Shown: positions 39,753 through 48,142 of the stretch, piece after piece | How the letters are laid out: each line of letters opens with the position of its first letter | How positions within the stretch are numbered: the first letter of the stretch is position 1 | Assembly (NCBI GenBank): GCA_013285685.1 | Contig: JABDHD010000017.1 | Span: forward strand, 1-48,321 | DNA from: Bacteroidota bacterium | Lineage (GTDB): Bacteria > Bacteroidota > Bacteroidia > Sphingobacteriales > Sphingobacteriaceae | DNA: 48,321 nucleotides | Reading direction: 5' to 3' | The notes under the pieces: generated by a model | Seen by the model: the letters and a program-made list of their open reading frames with translations, nothing else | Databases searched by the model: none | What the model was told of the DNA's origin: nothing | Made by a program: the position numbers and the translations under genes

Positions 39753-40715
39753 CTGCTGCTGTTGCTGCTGCATCATTTCCATATAACGCTGGTAGCTGTT
39801 TTTCGGCGAATCTGATACCATACTTGTCGCATGTGCTTCCGCGATCTGGTGGTCGCTGTTGGTCAAAACATTTTCATCATCAACCGAAACCGCTACTTCC
39901 AGCTTGTGCTTTGATGAGCCCTTGTAAACCCCTTTTACCGGCGAGCAATCCAAAAAATTACGGCCGACCGCCAGGCGCACGTGCGTTTCATTAGCTATGC
40001 AGTTATTGGTTGGGTCGATGCCCAGCCAGCCATAATCGGGGATATATGCCTCCGTCCAGGCATGGGTAGCGCCTTGCCCGCGCATGCCGCCGCGGCTGGT
40101 ACAAATGTAGCCGCTTACATACCTGGCCGGGATCTGCACCATCCGCAGCATTTCCATCAGGATATGGGCAAAATCCTGGCAAACGCCGGCTTTTAGCTTC
40201 CAAATCTCATCCAGTTTGGTCTCCACTGTGGTAACCCCCTTGATGTACTCAAAACTATCATACACGTACTGGCAAAAATGCAAGGCCGCCTGGTAGGGCG
40301 ATTCCAGCTGTGTTTTCTCCTGTATTACCACAGCACGCAATTCATCTATCCCTTCAAAATACTCCTGCCGCAAAAAATCTATGTAAGGCACCACATATCG
40401 CAGGCGCTTCAAATCCTCCCATTGTTGCGCGGGGAAAATATCGGTTAAAGGTAGTTCACGGTGTTTGGTAACCACCCAAATCCTAGAGTTAATGGTGAGC
40501 ACCATGTGCGGCTCGCTGTAGGTAAAACTGCCCACCTCGTTGCCATAATAGTCAATATAGGTGTCCACATGGGGATTGGCGGTAATGGTCAGTTCCTGCT
40601 TCAGCACGTCCTGGTACAGGTCCCTTATCGGGAACAGGATGATCTGGTTGGCACTATCGCGCACAGGCCTGTCATAAGTGTAACGCGTGATATGTTGTAT
40701 CTCAAACTCGGGCAT
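39750..40715 (-). CDS. Transglutaminase-like protease-fold protein
   Basis: A 321-residue protein with the bacterial transglutaminase N-terminal domain (RYTYDRPVRDSANQIILFPI) and a transglutaminase-like core. The triad is complete: C179 (KAGVCQDFAH), H218 (GATHAWTEAY) and D234 (GIDPTNN). The tail ends in a run of six glutamines. It is third in an operon with the alpha-E and ATP-grasp genes; the three together occur widely and are thought to make or process peptides. In the cytoplasm it could act as amidase or ligase; the substrate is unknown. Confidence 0.9.
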   Translation of the reverse strand: MPEFEIQHITRYTYDRPVRDSANQIILFPIRDLYQDVLKQELTITANPHVDTYIDYYGNEVGSFTYSEPHMVLTINSRIWVVTKHRELPLTDIFPAQQWEDLKRLRYVVPYIDFLRQEYFEGIDELRAVVIQEKTQLESPYQAALHFCQYVYDSFEYIKGVTTVETKLDEIWKLKAGVCQDFAHILMEMLRMVQIPARYVSGYICTSRGGMRGQGATHAWTEAYIPDYGWLGIDPTNNCIANETHVRLAVGRNFLDCSPVKGVYKGSSKHKLEVAVSVDDENVLTNSDHQIAEAHATSMVSDSPKNSYQRYMEMMQQQQQQ

Positions 40716-40821
40716 GTTGTGAGTAGTGAATGGTGAATTAGTGAGTTAGTGAATTAGTGATTTAATGCCTCCGCTTTTTTCATCTTTCGGACTTTCCGAC
40801 TTCCGGACTTTTCGGACTTCA
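40716..40821. repeat. Short tandem words between the alpha-E and transglutaminase genes
   Basis: GTGAATTAGTGA-type repeats with a period of about 9 bases (40720-40760), followed by several copies of CGGACTT (40786-40818). No gene. A slippage-prone spacer in the operon. Confidence 0.5.
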
Positions 40822-41757
40822 TCACGAATTCGCAAAATAATGTTCATTAAGTGAATTACCTATTCCGTAAAGCTCGGTGCGCACATGCGGCAGGAAGCGC
40901 TGCAGTCCCTCCTCTTCGATACTTGTTACCGAGCTGTACCTGATGCGGCTTTCCAGCCGGCCTATCTGGAAGGACAGTTCCCTGAAATCTTCCAGATTGC
41001 TGTCATTCTTCAGCCGGTCAAAGTAGCGCTGTATATGGACGACAGAATAGATAACCGACCGGGGAAAATCATTGTTAAGAACAACCTGTTCCAGCACGTT
41101 AGCCGCTTCGAATCCTTCGCGGTAAGTTTTGAGATACAGCTCGTATCCGCCCAATGATAATAGCAGGTGTTTCAAATAGCTCGTATCGGTCAGCAATTCC
41201 TTATTTCCGCTTGCCGAACCAAATTTAGCATCCAAAATATCTACAGATTGTATCGCCCGCTCCAGGTATTTGCCTACATTCATAAAGCTGCGGCCCTCGC
41301 CCCGCTCCATCGTGATCTCCAGCGTACCGTAGTAAAGCATTACCTGTTTTATCAGTTCATCCAGCACGCTTATGGGGTCCTCGCGCATCAGGGCCCTGTC
41401 CCAGCGCGGGTCTTTCACCTTGTGGTAATATTCATTTAAACACTGCCAAAGGTCCTTGGAGATATGCTCCTGCACCCCGCGGGCATTTTCGCGTGCCAGT
41501 GTAATAATATTCAGGATGGAGTTAGGATTTTCCTTGCCGGTCACCATAAACTTCATCACCTCGCGGCCGTTATTGCCCAGCTTGCTCACTTCGGCTGAAC
41601 CTGAGCCGGCAAAAATCCGCACCACGGGCTCCCAGGTAAATTCCTGCACCGTATCCTGCGAGGATGCATAATTTATTTTCAGCATCCGCAGCATACCGTC
41701 GCTACGCTCGATGTAACGGCTCAACCAATAAAAACTTGCTGCTACGCGACTTAACAT
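40822..41757 (-). CDS. Alpha-E domain protein (DUF403)
   Basis: A 311-residue all-helical protein starting MLSRVAASFYWLSRYIERSDGMLRMLKINY, the diagnostic N terminus of alpha-E proteins, with the later DILDAKFGS and LLSLGGYELYLKTYREGFEAANVLEQVVLNNDFPRSVIYSV. The family always goes with circularly permuted ATP-grasp and transglutaminase proteins; the biochemical role is not known. It lies between those two genes on the same strand. Confidence 0.93.
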   Translation of the reverse strand: MLSRVAASFYWLSRYIERSDGMLRMLKINYASSQDTVQEFTWEPVVRIFAGSGSAEVSKLGNNGREVMKFMVTGKENPNSILNIITLARENARGVQEHISKDLWQCLNEYYHKVKDPRWDRALMREDPISVLDELIKQVMLYYGTLEITMERGEGRSFMNVGKYLERAIQSVDILDAKFGSASGNKELLTDTSYLKHLLLSLGGYELYLKTYREGFEAANVLEQVVLNNDFPRSVIYSVVHIQRYFDRLKNDSNLEDFRELSFQIGRLESRIRYSSVTSIEEEGLQRFLPHVRTELYGIGNSLNEHYFANS

Positions 41758-41767
41758 GGTTTTTTTA

Positions 41768-41876
41768 TTTCGGATTTCGGATGTGCGATTTCGGATTTAT
41801 TTTCGATTTCGGATTTATTTTCGATTTCGGATTTATTTTCGATTTCGGATTTCGGATTTTCCATTTCGGATTTATG
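41768..41876. repeat. 18-bp tandem repeat between ATP-grasp and alpha-E genes
   Basis: Unit GGATTTATTTTCGATTTC at 41793-41810, 41811-41828 and 41829-41846, three exact copies, with degenerate copies on both sides. The reverse complement contains CCGAAATCG, the same word that flanks the palindromes at 41939 and in pheS. Confidence 0.8.
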
Positions 41877-41923
41877 TATCGTCAATTTTATTATTTCCCA
41901 ATGATTGGCTGTTACCCTTCTTC

Positions 41924-41969
41924 AAATTCCGAAATCGATCCCGCACGTGCGGGACGAAATCCGAAATTC
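41924..41969. repeat. Palindromic mini-element TCCCGCACGTGCGGGA next to the ATP-grasp stop codon
   Basis: The 16-bp palindrome at 41939-41954 is flanked by AAATTCCGAAATCG on the left and AAATCCGAAATTC on the right, an imperfect direct repeat. The flanking word matches the 14-bp duplication around the pheS copy. Confidence 0.75.
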
Positions 41970-41971
41970 TT

Positions 41972-43426
41972 TTAAGCCAGCACCCACGTATCCTTACTAC
42001 CTCCGCCCTGCGAGCTGTTTACCACCAATGAGCCTTGCTTCAAGGCTACGCGCGTTAATCCGCCCGGCACTATCTCAATGCCATCAGGGCCGAAAAGCGC
42101 ATATGGGCGCAGGTCTACACGCCGAGGGGTTAGTTCACCCTGCATATAACAGGGCGCTGATGAAAGACTGATGGTGGGCTGGGCAATAAAATTGCGCGGA
42201 TCCTTCAATACCTCCAGTTTGTATTCATCAATTTCCTGCTCACTTGCCGCGTGGCCCATTAACATGCCATACCCACCGCTGCCATTGGTTTTCTTGATTA
42301 CCATGTTATTAATATTCTTAAAAACCACCTCTCTTTCATCAGGATTACCAAGTTGGTGGGTGGGGACATTCTTCAATATCGGCTCCTCGTTCAGGTAGTA
42401 TTTTATCATATCCGGCACGTAGGCATATACGGCCTTATCGTCAGCTACGCCGGTGCCTACCGCATTCACAATGGCCACATTACCCTTGCGGTATGCCCCC
42501 ATAATACCCGCTACGCCCAACATGCTGCCCGGGTTAAACACCAGCGGGTCGAGGTATTCGTCATCCACCCGGCGGTAGATCACGTCAACCTGCTGCAAGC
42601 CAATGGTAGTTTTCATATACACCTTATGGTTATTCACCACCAGGTCGCGCCCTTCAACCAGTTCAACGCCCATCAGGCGGGCAAGTGTGCTGTGTTCAAA
42701 ATAGGCCGAGTTATAAATACCCGGCGTGAGCAGCACGATGGTGGGGTTATGTATCTGCCTGGGCGAAAGCGCCAGCAGGTTTTTGTACAAAATATTGGGA
42801 TACTCCGTAACGCTGCGCACCCCGCATTGCGGCAGCAGATCGGGGAAGAGCCGTTTGGTGATCTCGCGGTTCTCCAGCATATAACTCACACCCGAGGGTG
42901 TGCGCAGGTTGTCTTCCAGTACATAAAAAGTGCCGTCGTGATCGCGGATCAGGTCGATGCCCGATATGTGCACATAAATATCATGCGGCACCTGCAGCTG
43001 GTACATTTCGCGCAGGAAATGCGGGCACGAGTAGATAATATCTATCGGCACCACCCCATCATTGATGATGAACTGGTTGTTGTAAACGTCCTTAATAAAA
43101 AGGTTGAGCGCGGTGAGGCGCTGTTTGATGCCTTTTTCTACAAAAGCCCACTCATCGCCGGTAATAATGCGCGGGATGATATCAAAGGGGAATATCTTTT
43201 CAATCCCTTCCCCGCTGTTATAAACGGTGAAGGTAATGCCCTGTGTCATGAACAGGCGCCGGGCCAATTCTTCCTTTTTATTCAGGTCGTCAGCCGATTC
43301 GCCGGAGATATATTCAATTACCTTGCGGTAATGATCGCGCACACGGGCGTTTTTCCCATACATTTCATCCCAAACGCCATCAATTGGGTTGTATTTATCA
43401 AAATAAGCTGATTCCTGCATAGACAA
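41972..43426 (-). CDS. Circularly permuted type 2 ATP-grasp protein
   Basis: A 484-residue protein. Recognised by ARRLFMTQGITFTVYNSGEGIEKIFPFDIIPRII, the DLIRDHDGTFYVLEDNLRTPSGVSYMLENRE stretch with ATP-grasp metal ligands, and VIKKTNGSGGYGMLMG. It presumably joins a carboxylate to an amine with ATP to make a peptide-like compound (Iyer and co-workers proposed such a role for this family). It is first of three genes with alpha-E and transglutaminase partners. The upstream gap (43427-43697) is AT-rich with short A/G-rich repeats. Confidence 0.93.
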   Translation of the reverse strand: MSMQESAYFDKYNPIDGVWDEMYGKNARVRDHYRKVIEYISGESADDLNKKEELARRLFMTQGITFTVYNSGEGIEKIFPFDIIPRIITGDEWAFVEKGIKQRLTALNLFIKDVYNNQFIINDGVVPIDIIYSCPHFLREMYQLQVPHDIYVHISGIDLIRDHDGTFYVLEDNLRTPSGVSYMLENREITKRLFPDLLPQCGVRSVTEYPNILYKNLLALSPRQIHNPTIVLLTPGIYNSAYFEHSTLARLMGVELVEGRDLVVNNHKVYMKTTIGLQQVDVIYRRVDDEYLDPLVFNPGSMLGVAGIMGAYRKGNVAIVNAVGTGVADDKAVYAYVPDMIKYYLNEEPILKNVPTHQLGNPDEREVVFKNINNMVIKKTNGSGGYGMLMGHAASEQEIDEYKLEVLKDPRNFIAQPTISLSSAPCYMQGELTPRRVDLRPYALFGPDGIEIVPGGLTRVALKQGSLVVNSSQGGGSKDTWVLA

Positions 43427-43637
43427 ATCGCATAAATTTAAACCAGTTACTTTTAGAATCGTAATTTATAAACAGTTTTTATATAAAAGCGAATATTTTG
43501 CTAATTTTTTTAATGATTCTTTAATTTATTTTGATTTTAGTGTAAATAATTGCAATTATTTGGACGGAATTAGGTAAAAGGCGAAAGGTAAAAGGTGAAA
43601 GGTTGAAAAAATGAAACTAAGTTTTTCTTCTCATCTT

Positions 43638-43676
43638 CGCACATCTGCACATCCGCATCCCGCACATTCGCACATC
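43638..43676. repeat. CGCACATC repeats before the PfkB gene
   Basis: Four imperfect copies of a CGCACATCTG-type word in 39 bases. These would be translated only if the upstream start at 43611 were used, which argues against that start. Confidence 0.55.
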
Positions 43677-43697
43677 AAAAATCCTTATCTTTCCCGG

Positions 43698-44567
43698 ATG
43701 TATCCAATTTGCTGCATCGGCCACATTACGTCGGATAAGATCGTCACCCCGCAGGCCGTCAATTATCTGCCTGGCGGTACGGCTTACTACTTTTCATGTG
43801 CGCTAAGCAAACTGGATATTGGTTACCTGCTGGTCACCTCCCTTGCCCCGGCCGAAGTGCATTATGCGGAGGCCCTGCGCACCAAAGGCATCAATGTAAA
43901 AGTGCAGCCTGGGGGTGGTACCGTGTTCTTCGAAAACATTTATGGCGAAAACCCGGATGATCGCACACAAAACGTCCTCCAAACCGCCGACCCCTTCACT
44001 ATGGACCAACTGCAGGATGTTGATGCGCAAATCTTTCACCTTGGCCCGTTGCTGGCGGATGACATTTCACTTGATCTCATCAAAACCCTTTCCGCAAAAG
44101 GCCGCATCAGCCTGGATGTGCAGGGCTATTTGCGCAAGGTGGTTAACCAAAAGGTTTACCCTACCGACTGGCCCCAAAAACAACAGGCCCTGCAATATGT
44201 CTCCATCCTTAAAGCCGACGTTGCCGAGCTGCAGGCCCTAACCGGCTGCGCCACCGTTGCCGGCGGCGCCAAATGGGTGGCCGACTGCGGCGTAAAGGAA
44301 GTAGTGATCACCAATGGCAGCAAAGGTTCAACAATCTACAGCGACGGCGCCTCTTACAACATCCCCGCCTACCCGCCCCCGGCTATTGTTGACGCCACCG
44401 GCTGCGGCGATACTTACATGGCCGGCTACCTGTACCGCCGCGCCAAAGGCGACGCCATCCAATCAGCCGGCGAATTCGCCGCCGCTATGGCCGGGTTAAA
44501 AACCGCCGCTAACGGCGCCTTCGAAGGAACAGAAGCGGACGTACTGCGGTTTAAAGCCGGCTTTTAA
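43698..44567 (+). CDS. PfkB-family carbohydrate kinase
   Basis: A 289-residue ribokinase-fold protein: N-terminal CCIGHITSDKI, LPGGTAYYFSCALSKL (substrate-binding GG), and the C-terminal signature DATGCGDTYMAGYL with catalytic base D238. The anion hole (TGCGD) has C in place of the usual A. It phosphorylates a sugar or nucleoside. ATG 43698 is chosen: the 29 residues before it are encoded by low-complexity repeats, and a near-consensus -7 element TATCTTTC lies at 43686-43693. Confidence 0.92.
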   Translation: MYPICCIGHITSDKIVTPQAVNYLPGGTAYYFSCALSKLDIGYLLVTSLAPAEVHYAEALRTKGINVKVQPGGGTVFFENIYGENPDDRTQNVLQTADPFTMDQLQDVDAQIFHLGPLLADDISLDLIKTLSAKGRISLDVQGYLRKVVNQKVYPTDWPQKQQALQYVSILKADVAELQALTGCATVAGGAKWVADCGVKEVVITNGSKGSTIYSDGASYNIPAYPPPAIVDATGCGDTYMAGYLYRRAKGDAIQSAGEFAAAMAGLKTAANGAFEGTEADVLRFKAGF

Positions 44568-44667
44568 ACAGGCCGTTGATGGTCAAAAGCCGCCAAGTCC
44601 AAAATTCCACATCTGTTCAAAACATTATTGCGGAATCCGGGTTATTAATGTCACTAAAACGAACCAG

Positions 44668-44862
44668 ATGAGCACCGCCAAAAATGCCGTCACCTTCGGC
44701 ACCATTTACTTCATCGCCTTTATAATTACGCTGTACGTTCCGCCCCTGTTTGGCGTGGCGCCATGGCTGTTTATCGGCTCACCGTTTATAATGATATGGA
44801 TGATAGTGGACGTATTGAAAGACGGCCGCCAAAAATTCCCTGAACTCGGCAAACACGAATGA
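44668..44862 (+). CDS. Small two-helix membrane protein
   Basis: A 64-residue protein with two predicted membrane helices (about 10-28 and 32-50: FIAFIITLYVPPLFGVAPWLFIGSPFIMIWMIVDVL) and a charged tail (KDGRQKFPELGKHE). No family recognised beyond similar short Bacteroidota proteins. It is 100 bases after the kinase gene on the same strand. Confidence 0.7.
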   Translation: MSTAKNAVTFGTIYFIAFIITLYVPPLFGVAPWLFIGSPFIMIWMIVDVLKDGRQKFPELGKHE

Positions 44863-44959
44863 GGCTACCGCGATAAAAACCGCGACGGCCCTGTTTTTTT
44901 AATAGATCAAATAACGAAAAAGCAGTTCAATAAATATACGCCCCATTGGCCATTTCCCG

Positions 44960-45367
44960 TCAATACAAATCGCGGTTCCGGGCGCCATCAACCGAAAACC
45001 TGTTGTATTGCGAATAATTAAACAGCAACACCAGGTAAGCGCTATAAAAAAGCTGGGTAAAAATCGCGTTCCACTGTTCAATCATGCTGCTGCCGAAAAT
45101 GAGCGCCAGCATAATTGCTACGCCCAACACCGTGGCGAAACGGGTAAATAAACCCAATAGCAACAGCAGGCCAGTCGCCAGTTCAAAAAATGGCAAAACA
45201 TGGCCAAATGCCGAAACAAGCCCCTGCGGCAGCGGCGATTTACTAAACTGCTTTACCATGCCATCGGTAAACACACTCAATTTGAGGATGCGGATGAGCC
45301 CATGTCCAAAAAAGCTGAGCCCGATAGGCAGCCGGGCCAACAGGTAGGTATATTGTTGCTTTTTCAT
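44960..45367 (-). CDS. DoxX-family membrane protein
   Basis: A 135-residue protein with four membrane helices and the DoxX pattern RLPIGLSFFGHGLIRI ... PLPQGLVSAFGHVLPFFELATGLLLLLGLFTRFATVLGVAIMLALIFGSS. Family members are thought to act in redox or quinone-related membrane processes. It stands alone. Confidence 0.88.
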   Translation of the reverse strand: MKKQQYTYLLARLPIGLSFFGHGLIRILKLSVFTDGMVKQFSKSPLPQGLVSAFGHVLPFFELATGLLLLLGLFTRFATVLGVAIMLALIFGSSMIEQWNAIFTQLFYSAYLVLLFNYSQYNRFSVDGARNRDLY

Positions 45368-45463
45368 ACCGTTTTTTTATAAAAACCTTCCATTTTATTT
45401 ATTGTTTTTTGGCTTAAACATTGCGTTTCAACATTTATCTTTAGCTTAAAATTCGCAACCAAA

Positions 45464-45907
45464 ATGGCCGATCAAACCAACATCCGCCTCACCGTGCCCT
45501 TTTTTATGGTGCGCGATATGGAAGTCTCGCTTGATTTTTACACAAACAAGCTCGGCTTCACCATCACCAACCAGTGGACGCCCCGCGGCAAGATCGAGTG
45601 GTGCTGGCTGCAGCGCGAAGCCGTGGCCTTTATGTTGCAGCAGCCCCGGGATGCCGACCATTGGCTATATACCCTCCCCAACGCCGGTAAGGGCATCTCC
45701 ATCTGTTTCCAGTGCGCCGACGCCCTGGCCCTGTACCGCGAATTCACCGCCAACGGCGTATCAATCCGGGATCCCCAGGTGGGCAACAATATGTGGGTGG
45801 TTTGCTTCAACGATCCCGACGGCTATAAGCTGGATTTTGAAAGCCCTACGGATGTGGAGGAGGAGACCTTGTATTCGGATTGGGTGAAGCAGCAGGGGGA
45901 GGGTTAA
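45464..45907 (+). CDS. VOC-family (glyoxalase/bleomycin-resistance-like) protein
   Basis: A 147-residue protein with two beta-alpha-beta-beta-beta units: RLTVPFFMVRDMEVSLDFYTNKLGFTI and GISICFQCADALALYREFTANGVSI, ending CFNDPDGYKLDFESPTD, the usual metal-binding end with E. Members bind or convert small molecules with a divalent metal; the substrate cannot be told. Confidence 0.88.
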   Translation: MADQTNIRLTVPFFMVRDMEVSLDFYTNKLGFTITNQWTPRGKIEWCWLQREAVAFMLQQPRDADHWLYTLPNAGKGISICFQCADALALYREFTANGVSIRDPQVGNNMWVVCFNDPDGYKLDFESPTDVEEETLYSDWVKQQGEG

Positions 45908-45929
45908 CACTGGCAGTTGGCATTTGTCT

Positions 45930-46880
45930 TCCTGCTGGAGCCGCGCCGCAGGGTGGTGAAAGCGCTTCGTTAGATTGGGTTGACCTTAGCTTTTTGGGTT
46001 TGTGCTTGAGCTGCGCCGCAGGGTGGTGAAGGCGCTTGGTTAGATTGGGTTGACCTTAGCTTTTGGGGGGTTGTGCTTGCATTACCCCCGCTCATTGCCG
46101 CGGAGGCTAGTTACTTTTGTCTTGGCAAAAGTAACCAAAACCGCTCCCATCGGAAAGGCTTCTTTGCCGCACAAGGCCTTAGCGCTGCAAATCGCGCAAA
46201 ACCTGGGCGGCAATCTTTTTGACAGGGCTACCCTATCGCTTCATTACCCTTAGTCAAAAAGTTGCTATGCCCTGCAGCCGCACAGGCCACCATAGTTTTG
46301 CGCGATTTCGCCCGAAGCTGACCCGCTGGGAAGGAACTCGGCACCCAATCATTGGGCAGGTCGCGCCTTCAATGAGCTAACAGGCTCGATGTCCGTGTTG
46401 TTCCTAATATTGGGTAACGCTGAAACAAGCCTGTCAAGCCGCTGAAAAGCATTCCGTTTCACGACCAAAGACAAATCACATAAAAAAGGTGAAGCCTCCC
46501 CGTCAGCAGGACAGCTTCGGGTGAAACCAGGAAAAACCGGCAAGGCGGTGCGGCGGGGCAGCGCATAGCAACTTTTTACTGAAGCGGTGGCCTTTGCGCG
46601 AACGCAGTGGGGTAAAAAGATTGCAGCGCAAGGTTTTTCCTGGTTTGCGCGGCGAAGGCCTCGTGCGGCAAAGAAGCATTCCTGATGACTTGATTTTTTG
46701 GTTACTTTTGTATCAAGACAAAAGTAACAGCCCCGCGGCAATTGAGCGGGGTAATGTAAGAATTTAAACCCGAAGCCAGATCAAACCCGTAATGCCACAC
46801 CGTGCCAGGGTAATCGACAAATGTTCCAGGTAACCCCGAAATCACCACTGCTTTCGCCAGCCTGCGGCGCGGCTCAAGCG
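45930..46880. repeat. Large (about 0.95 kb) imperfect inverted repeat
   Basis: The left arm (about 46080-46345) reads CATTACCCCCGCTCATTGCC, GTTACTTTTGTCTTGGCAAA, TTCTTTGCCGCACAAGGCCTT, AAAAAGTTGCTATG, and CGCCCGAAGCTGA. The right arm (about 46490-46765), read on the minus strand, gives the same words in the same order with changes. The loop is about 46346-46489. The gap between the VOC and OYE genes contains no convincing gene. The minus-strand frame at 46349-46741 lies mostly in the right arm and is probably not a protein. It could be a folded RNA or a non-autonomous mobile element. Confidence 0.7.
45938..46078. repeat. 70-bp direct repeat in the outer part of the large inverted repeat
   Basis: Two copies starting at 45938 and 46008: GAGCyGCGCCGCAGGGTGGT, later TTAGATTGGGTTGACCTTAG. 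They differ at a few positions. The reverse complement of the GCGCCGCAGG part recurs at about 46861-46876. Confidence 0.75.
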
Positions 46881-47000
46881 AAGAAGAAAAAAGCAAAATG
46901 CCGCGGCTATCATCCCTTTGTCAAAATGATCCCCATCACTTTTATTTCCCTCCAACAATCCTATTTTTACCAAAACAAGTTTAAACACGCAATTAACAAA

Positions 47001-48107
47001 ATGGAAACGCTAAAAATATTCGCTCCCACTACCGTCGGCGCTATCGAAGTAAAAAACCGCATCGCTATGTCGCCCATGACGCGCTGCCGCGCTATCGGCA
47101 ATATCCCCGGCGACCTGCAAGCTAAGTATTACGCACAGCGCGCCGATGCCGGCCTCATCATTACCGAAGGCACCTCGCCCTCGCCAAACGGCCTGGGCTA
47201 TGCCCGCATCCCCGGCATTTTTAGCGAGGCACAGGTTGAAGGCTGGAAAAAGGTTACCGACGCCGTGCATGCCAAAGGCGGCAAAATTGTTATTCAATTG
47301 ATGCATAGCGGCCGCATCGGCCACCCGGCTAACTTACCCGAGGGAGCTCAGCTGGTAGGCCCATCCGCCGTTAAAGCTGCCGGACAAATGTGGACCGACA
47401 GCCTGCAAATGCAGGACATGGGCATGCCCCACGCCCTTACCGCCAACGAAGTGCAAAGCACCAAACAGGAGTTTATCACCGCCGCAAAAAACGCTATCGA
47501 AGCCGGTTTTGACGGGGTGGAACTGCACGGGGCCAACGGTTATTTGCTGGAGCAGTTCCTGTCGCCGTTTAGCAATGTGCGCACGGACGAGTATGGCGGA
47601 AGCGTGGAAAACCGCGCCCGCTTTGTGCTGGAGGTTGCCGCCGGCCTTGCCGAAGCTATCGGCGGCGACCGTACCGGCATCCGCCTCTCCCCTTACGGCG
47701 TGGCCAGCGATATGCCGCATTACCCCGAAATCGACGCCACCTACACCTACCTGGCGCAGCAGCTCAGCAACATCGGCATCGCCTACATCCACTTGGTCGA
47801 TCATTCGGCCCTGGGCGCGCCCGCCGTGCCCCTGGCCATCAAGCAAACCATCCGCCGCGAATTTAAAGGCACGCTCATCCTGGCCGGCGGCTACGACCTG
47901 CAGCGCGCCGAAGCCGACCTTGAAAGCGGCCTGGGCGACCTTATCGCCTTCGGACGCCCCTTCATCAACAACCCCGACCTGGTTAACCGCCTCGAAAACA
48001 ACCACCCTCTCTCGCAGGACCTGAAAATGGACCTGTTCTATTCAGCAGCGGAAGAGGGGTATTGCGATTACCCGGTTTATGAGGAGGCACCAAATTTGGC
48101 GATATGA
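47001..48107 (+). CDS. Old Yellow Enzyme-family alkene reductase
   Basis: A 368-residue FMN TIM-barrel protein: IAMSPMTRCRA, QLMHSGRIGHP, the substrate-binding H176-x-x-N179 with Y181 (ELHGANGYLLEQFLSPFSNVRTDEYGGSVENRARF), and LAGGYDL plus GRPFINNPDLV at the FMN phosphate site. It reduces activated C=C bonds (enones, nitro compounds) with NAD(P)H. ATG 47001 is chosen; the extended frame from 46821 begins in the large inverted repeat and adds 60 atypical residues. Confidence 0.94.
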   Translation: METLKIFAPTTVGAIEVKNRIAMSPMTRCRAIGNIPGDLQAKYYAQRADAGLIITEGTSPSPNGLGYARIPGIFSEAQVEGWKKVTDAVHAKGGKIVIQLMHSGRIGHPANLPEGAQLVGPSAVKAAGQMWTDSLQMQDMGMPHALTANEVQSTKQEFITAAKNAIEAGFDGVELHGANGYLLEQFLSPFSNVRTDEYGGSVENRARFVLEVAAGLAEAIGGDRTGIRLSPYGVASDMPHYPEIDATYTYLAQQLSNIGIAYIHLVDHSALGAPAVPLAIKQTIRREFKGTLILAGGYDLQRAEADLESGLGDLIAFGRPFINNPDLVNRLENNHPLSQDLKMDLFYSAAEEGYCDYPVYEEAPNLAI

Positions 48108-48142
48108 GTTTCGTGAAATGCTGGTAGTAATATGACCTTTAC

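Noticed and set aside
42353-43411. A 352-codon plus-strand frame opposite the ATP-grasp gene
   Set aside because: Long antisense frames are expected in GC-rich coding sequence; the minus-strand frame has clear ATP-grasp motifs.
43427-43637. Possible regulatory RNA before the PfkB gene
   Set aside because: Only AT-rich sequence and short AAAGGTGAAAGG-type repeats were seen; no conserved riboswitch or hairpin could be recognised.
43611-43697. 29-residue N-terminal extension of the PfkB protein
   Set aside because: It is encoded by CGCACATC-type low-complexity repeats; the family starts at MYPICCIGHI.
46349-46741. A 130-codon minus-strand frame between VOC and OYE genes
   Set aside because: It lies mostly within the right arm of a large inverted repeat, has no recognisable domain, and its composition reflects the repeat. 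Similar frames from such repeats are probably annotated as hypothetical proteins, but I would not call it a gene.
46821-47000. 60-residue N-terminal extension of the OYE protein
   Set aside because: The extension starts in the large inverted repeat, and the protein family begins at METLKIFAPT (47001).
47334-48005. A 223-codon minus-strand frame opposite the OYE gene
   Set aside because: It is the antisense shadow of a well-supported OYE coding sequence.
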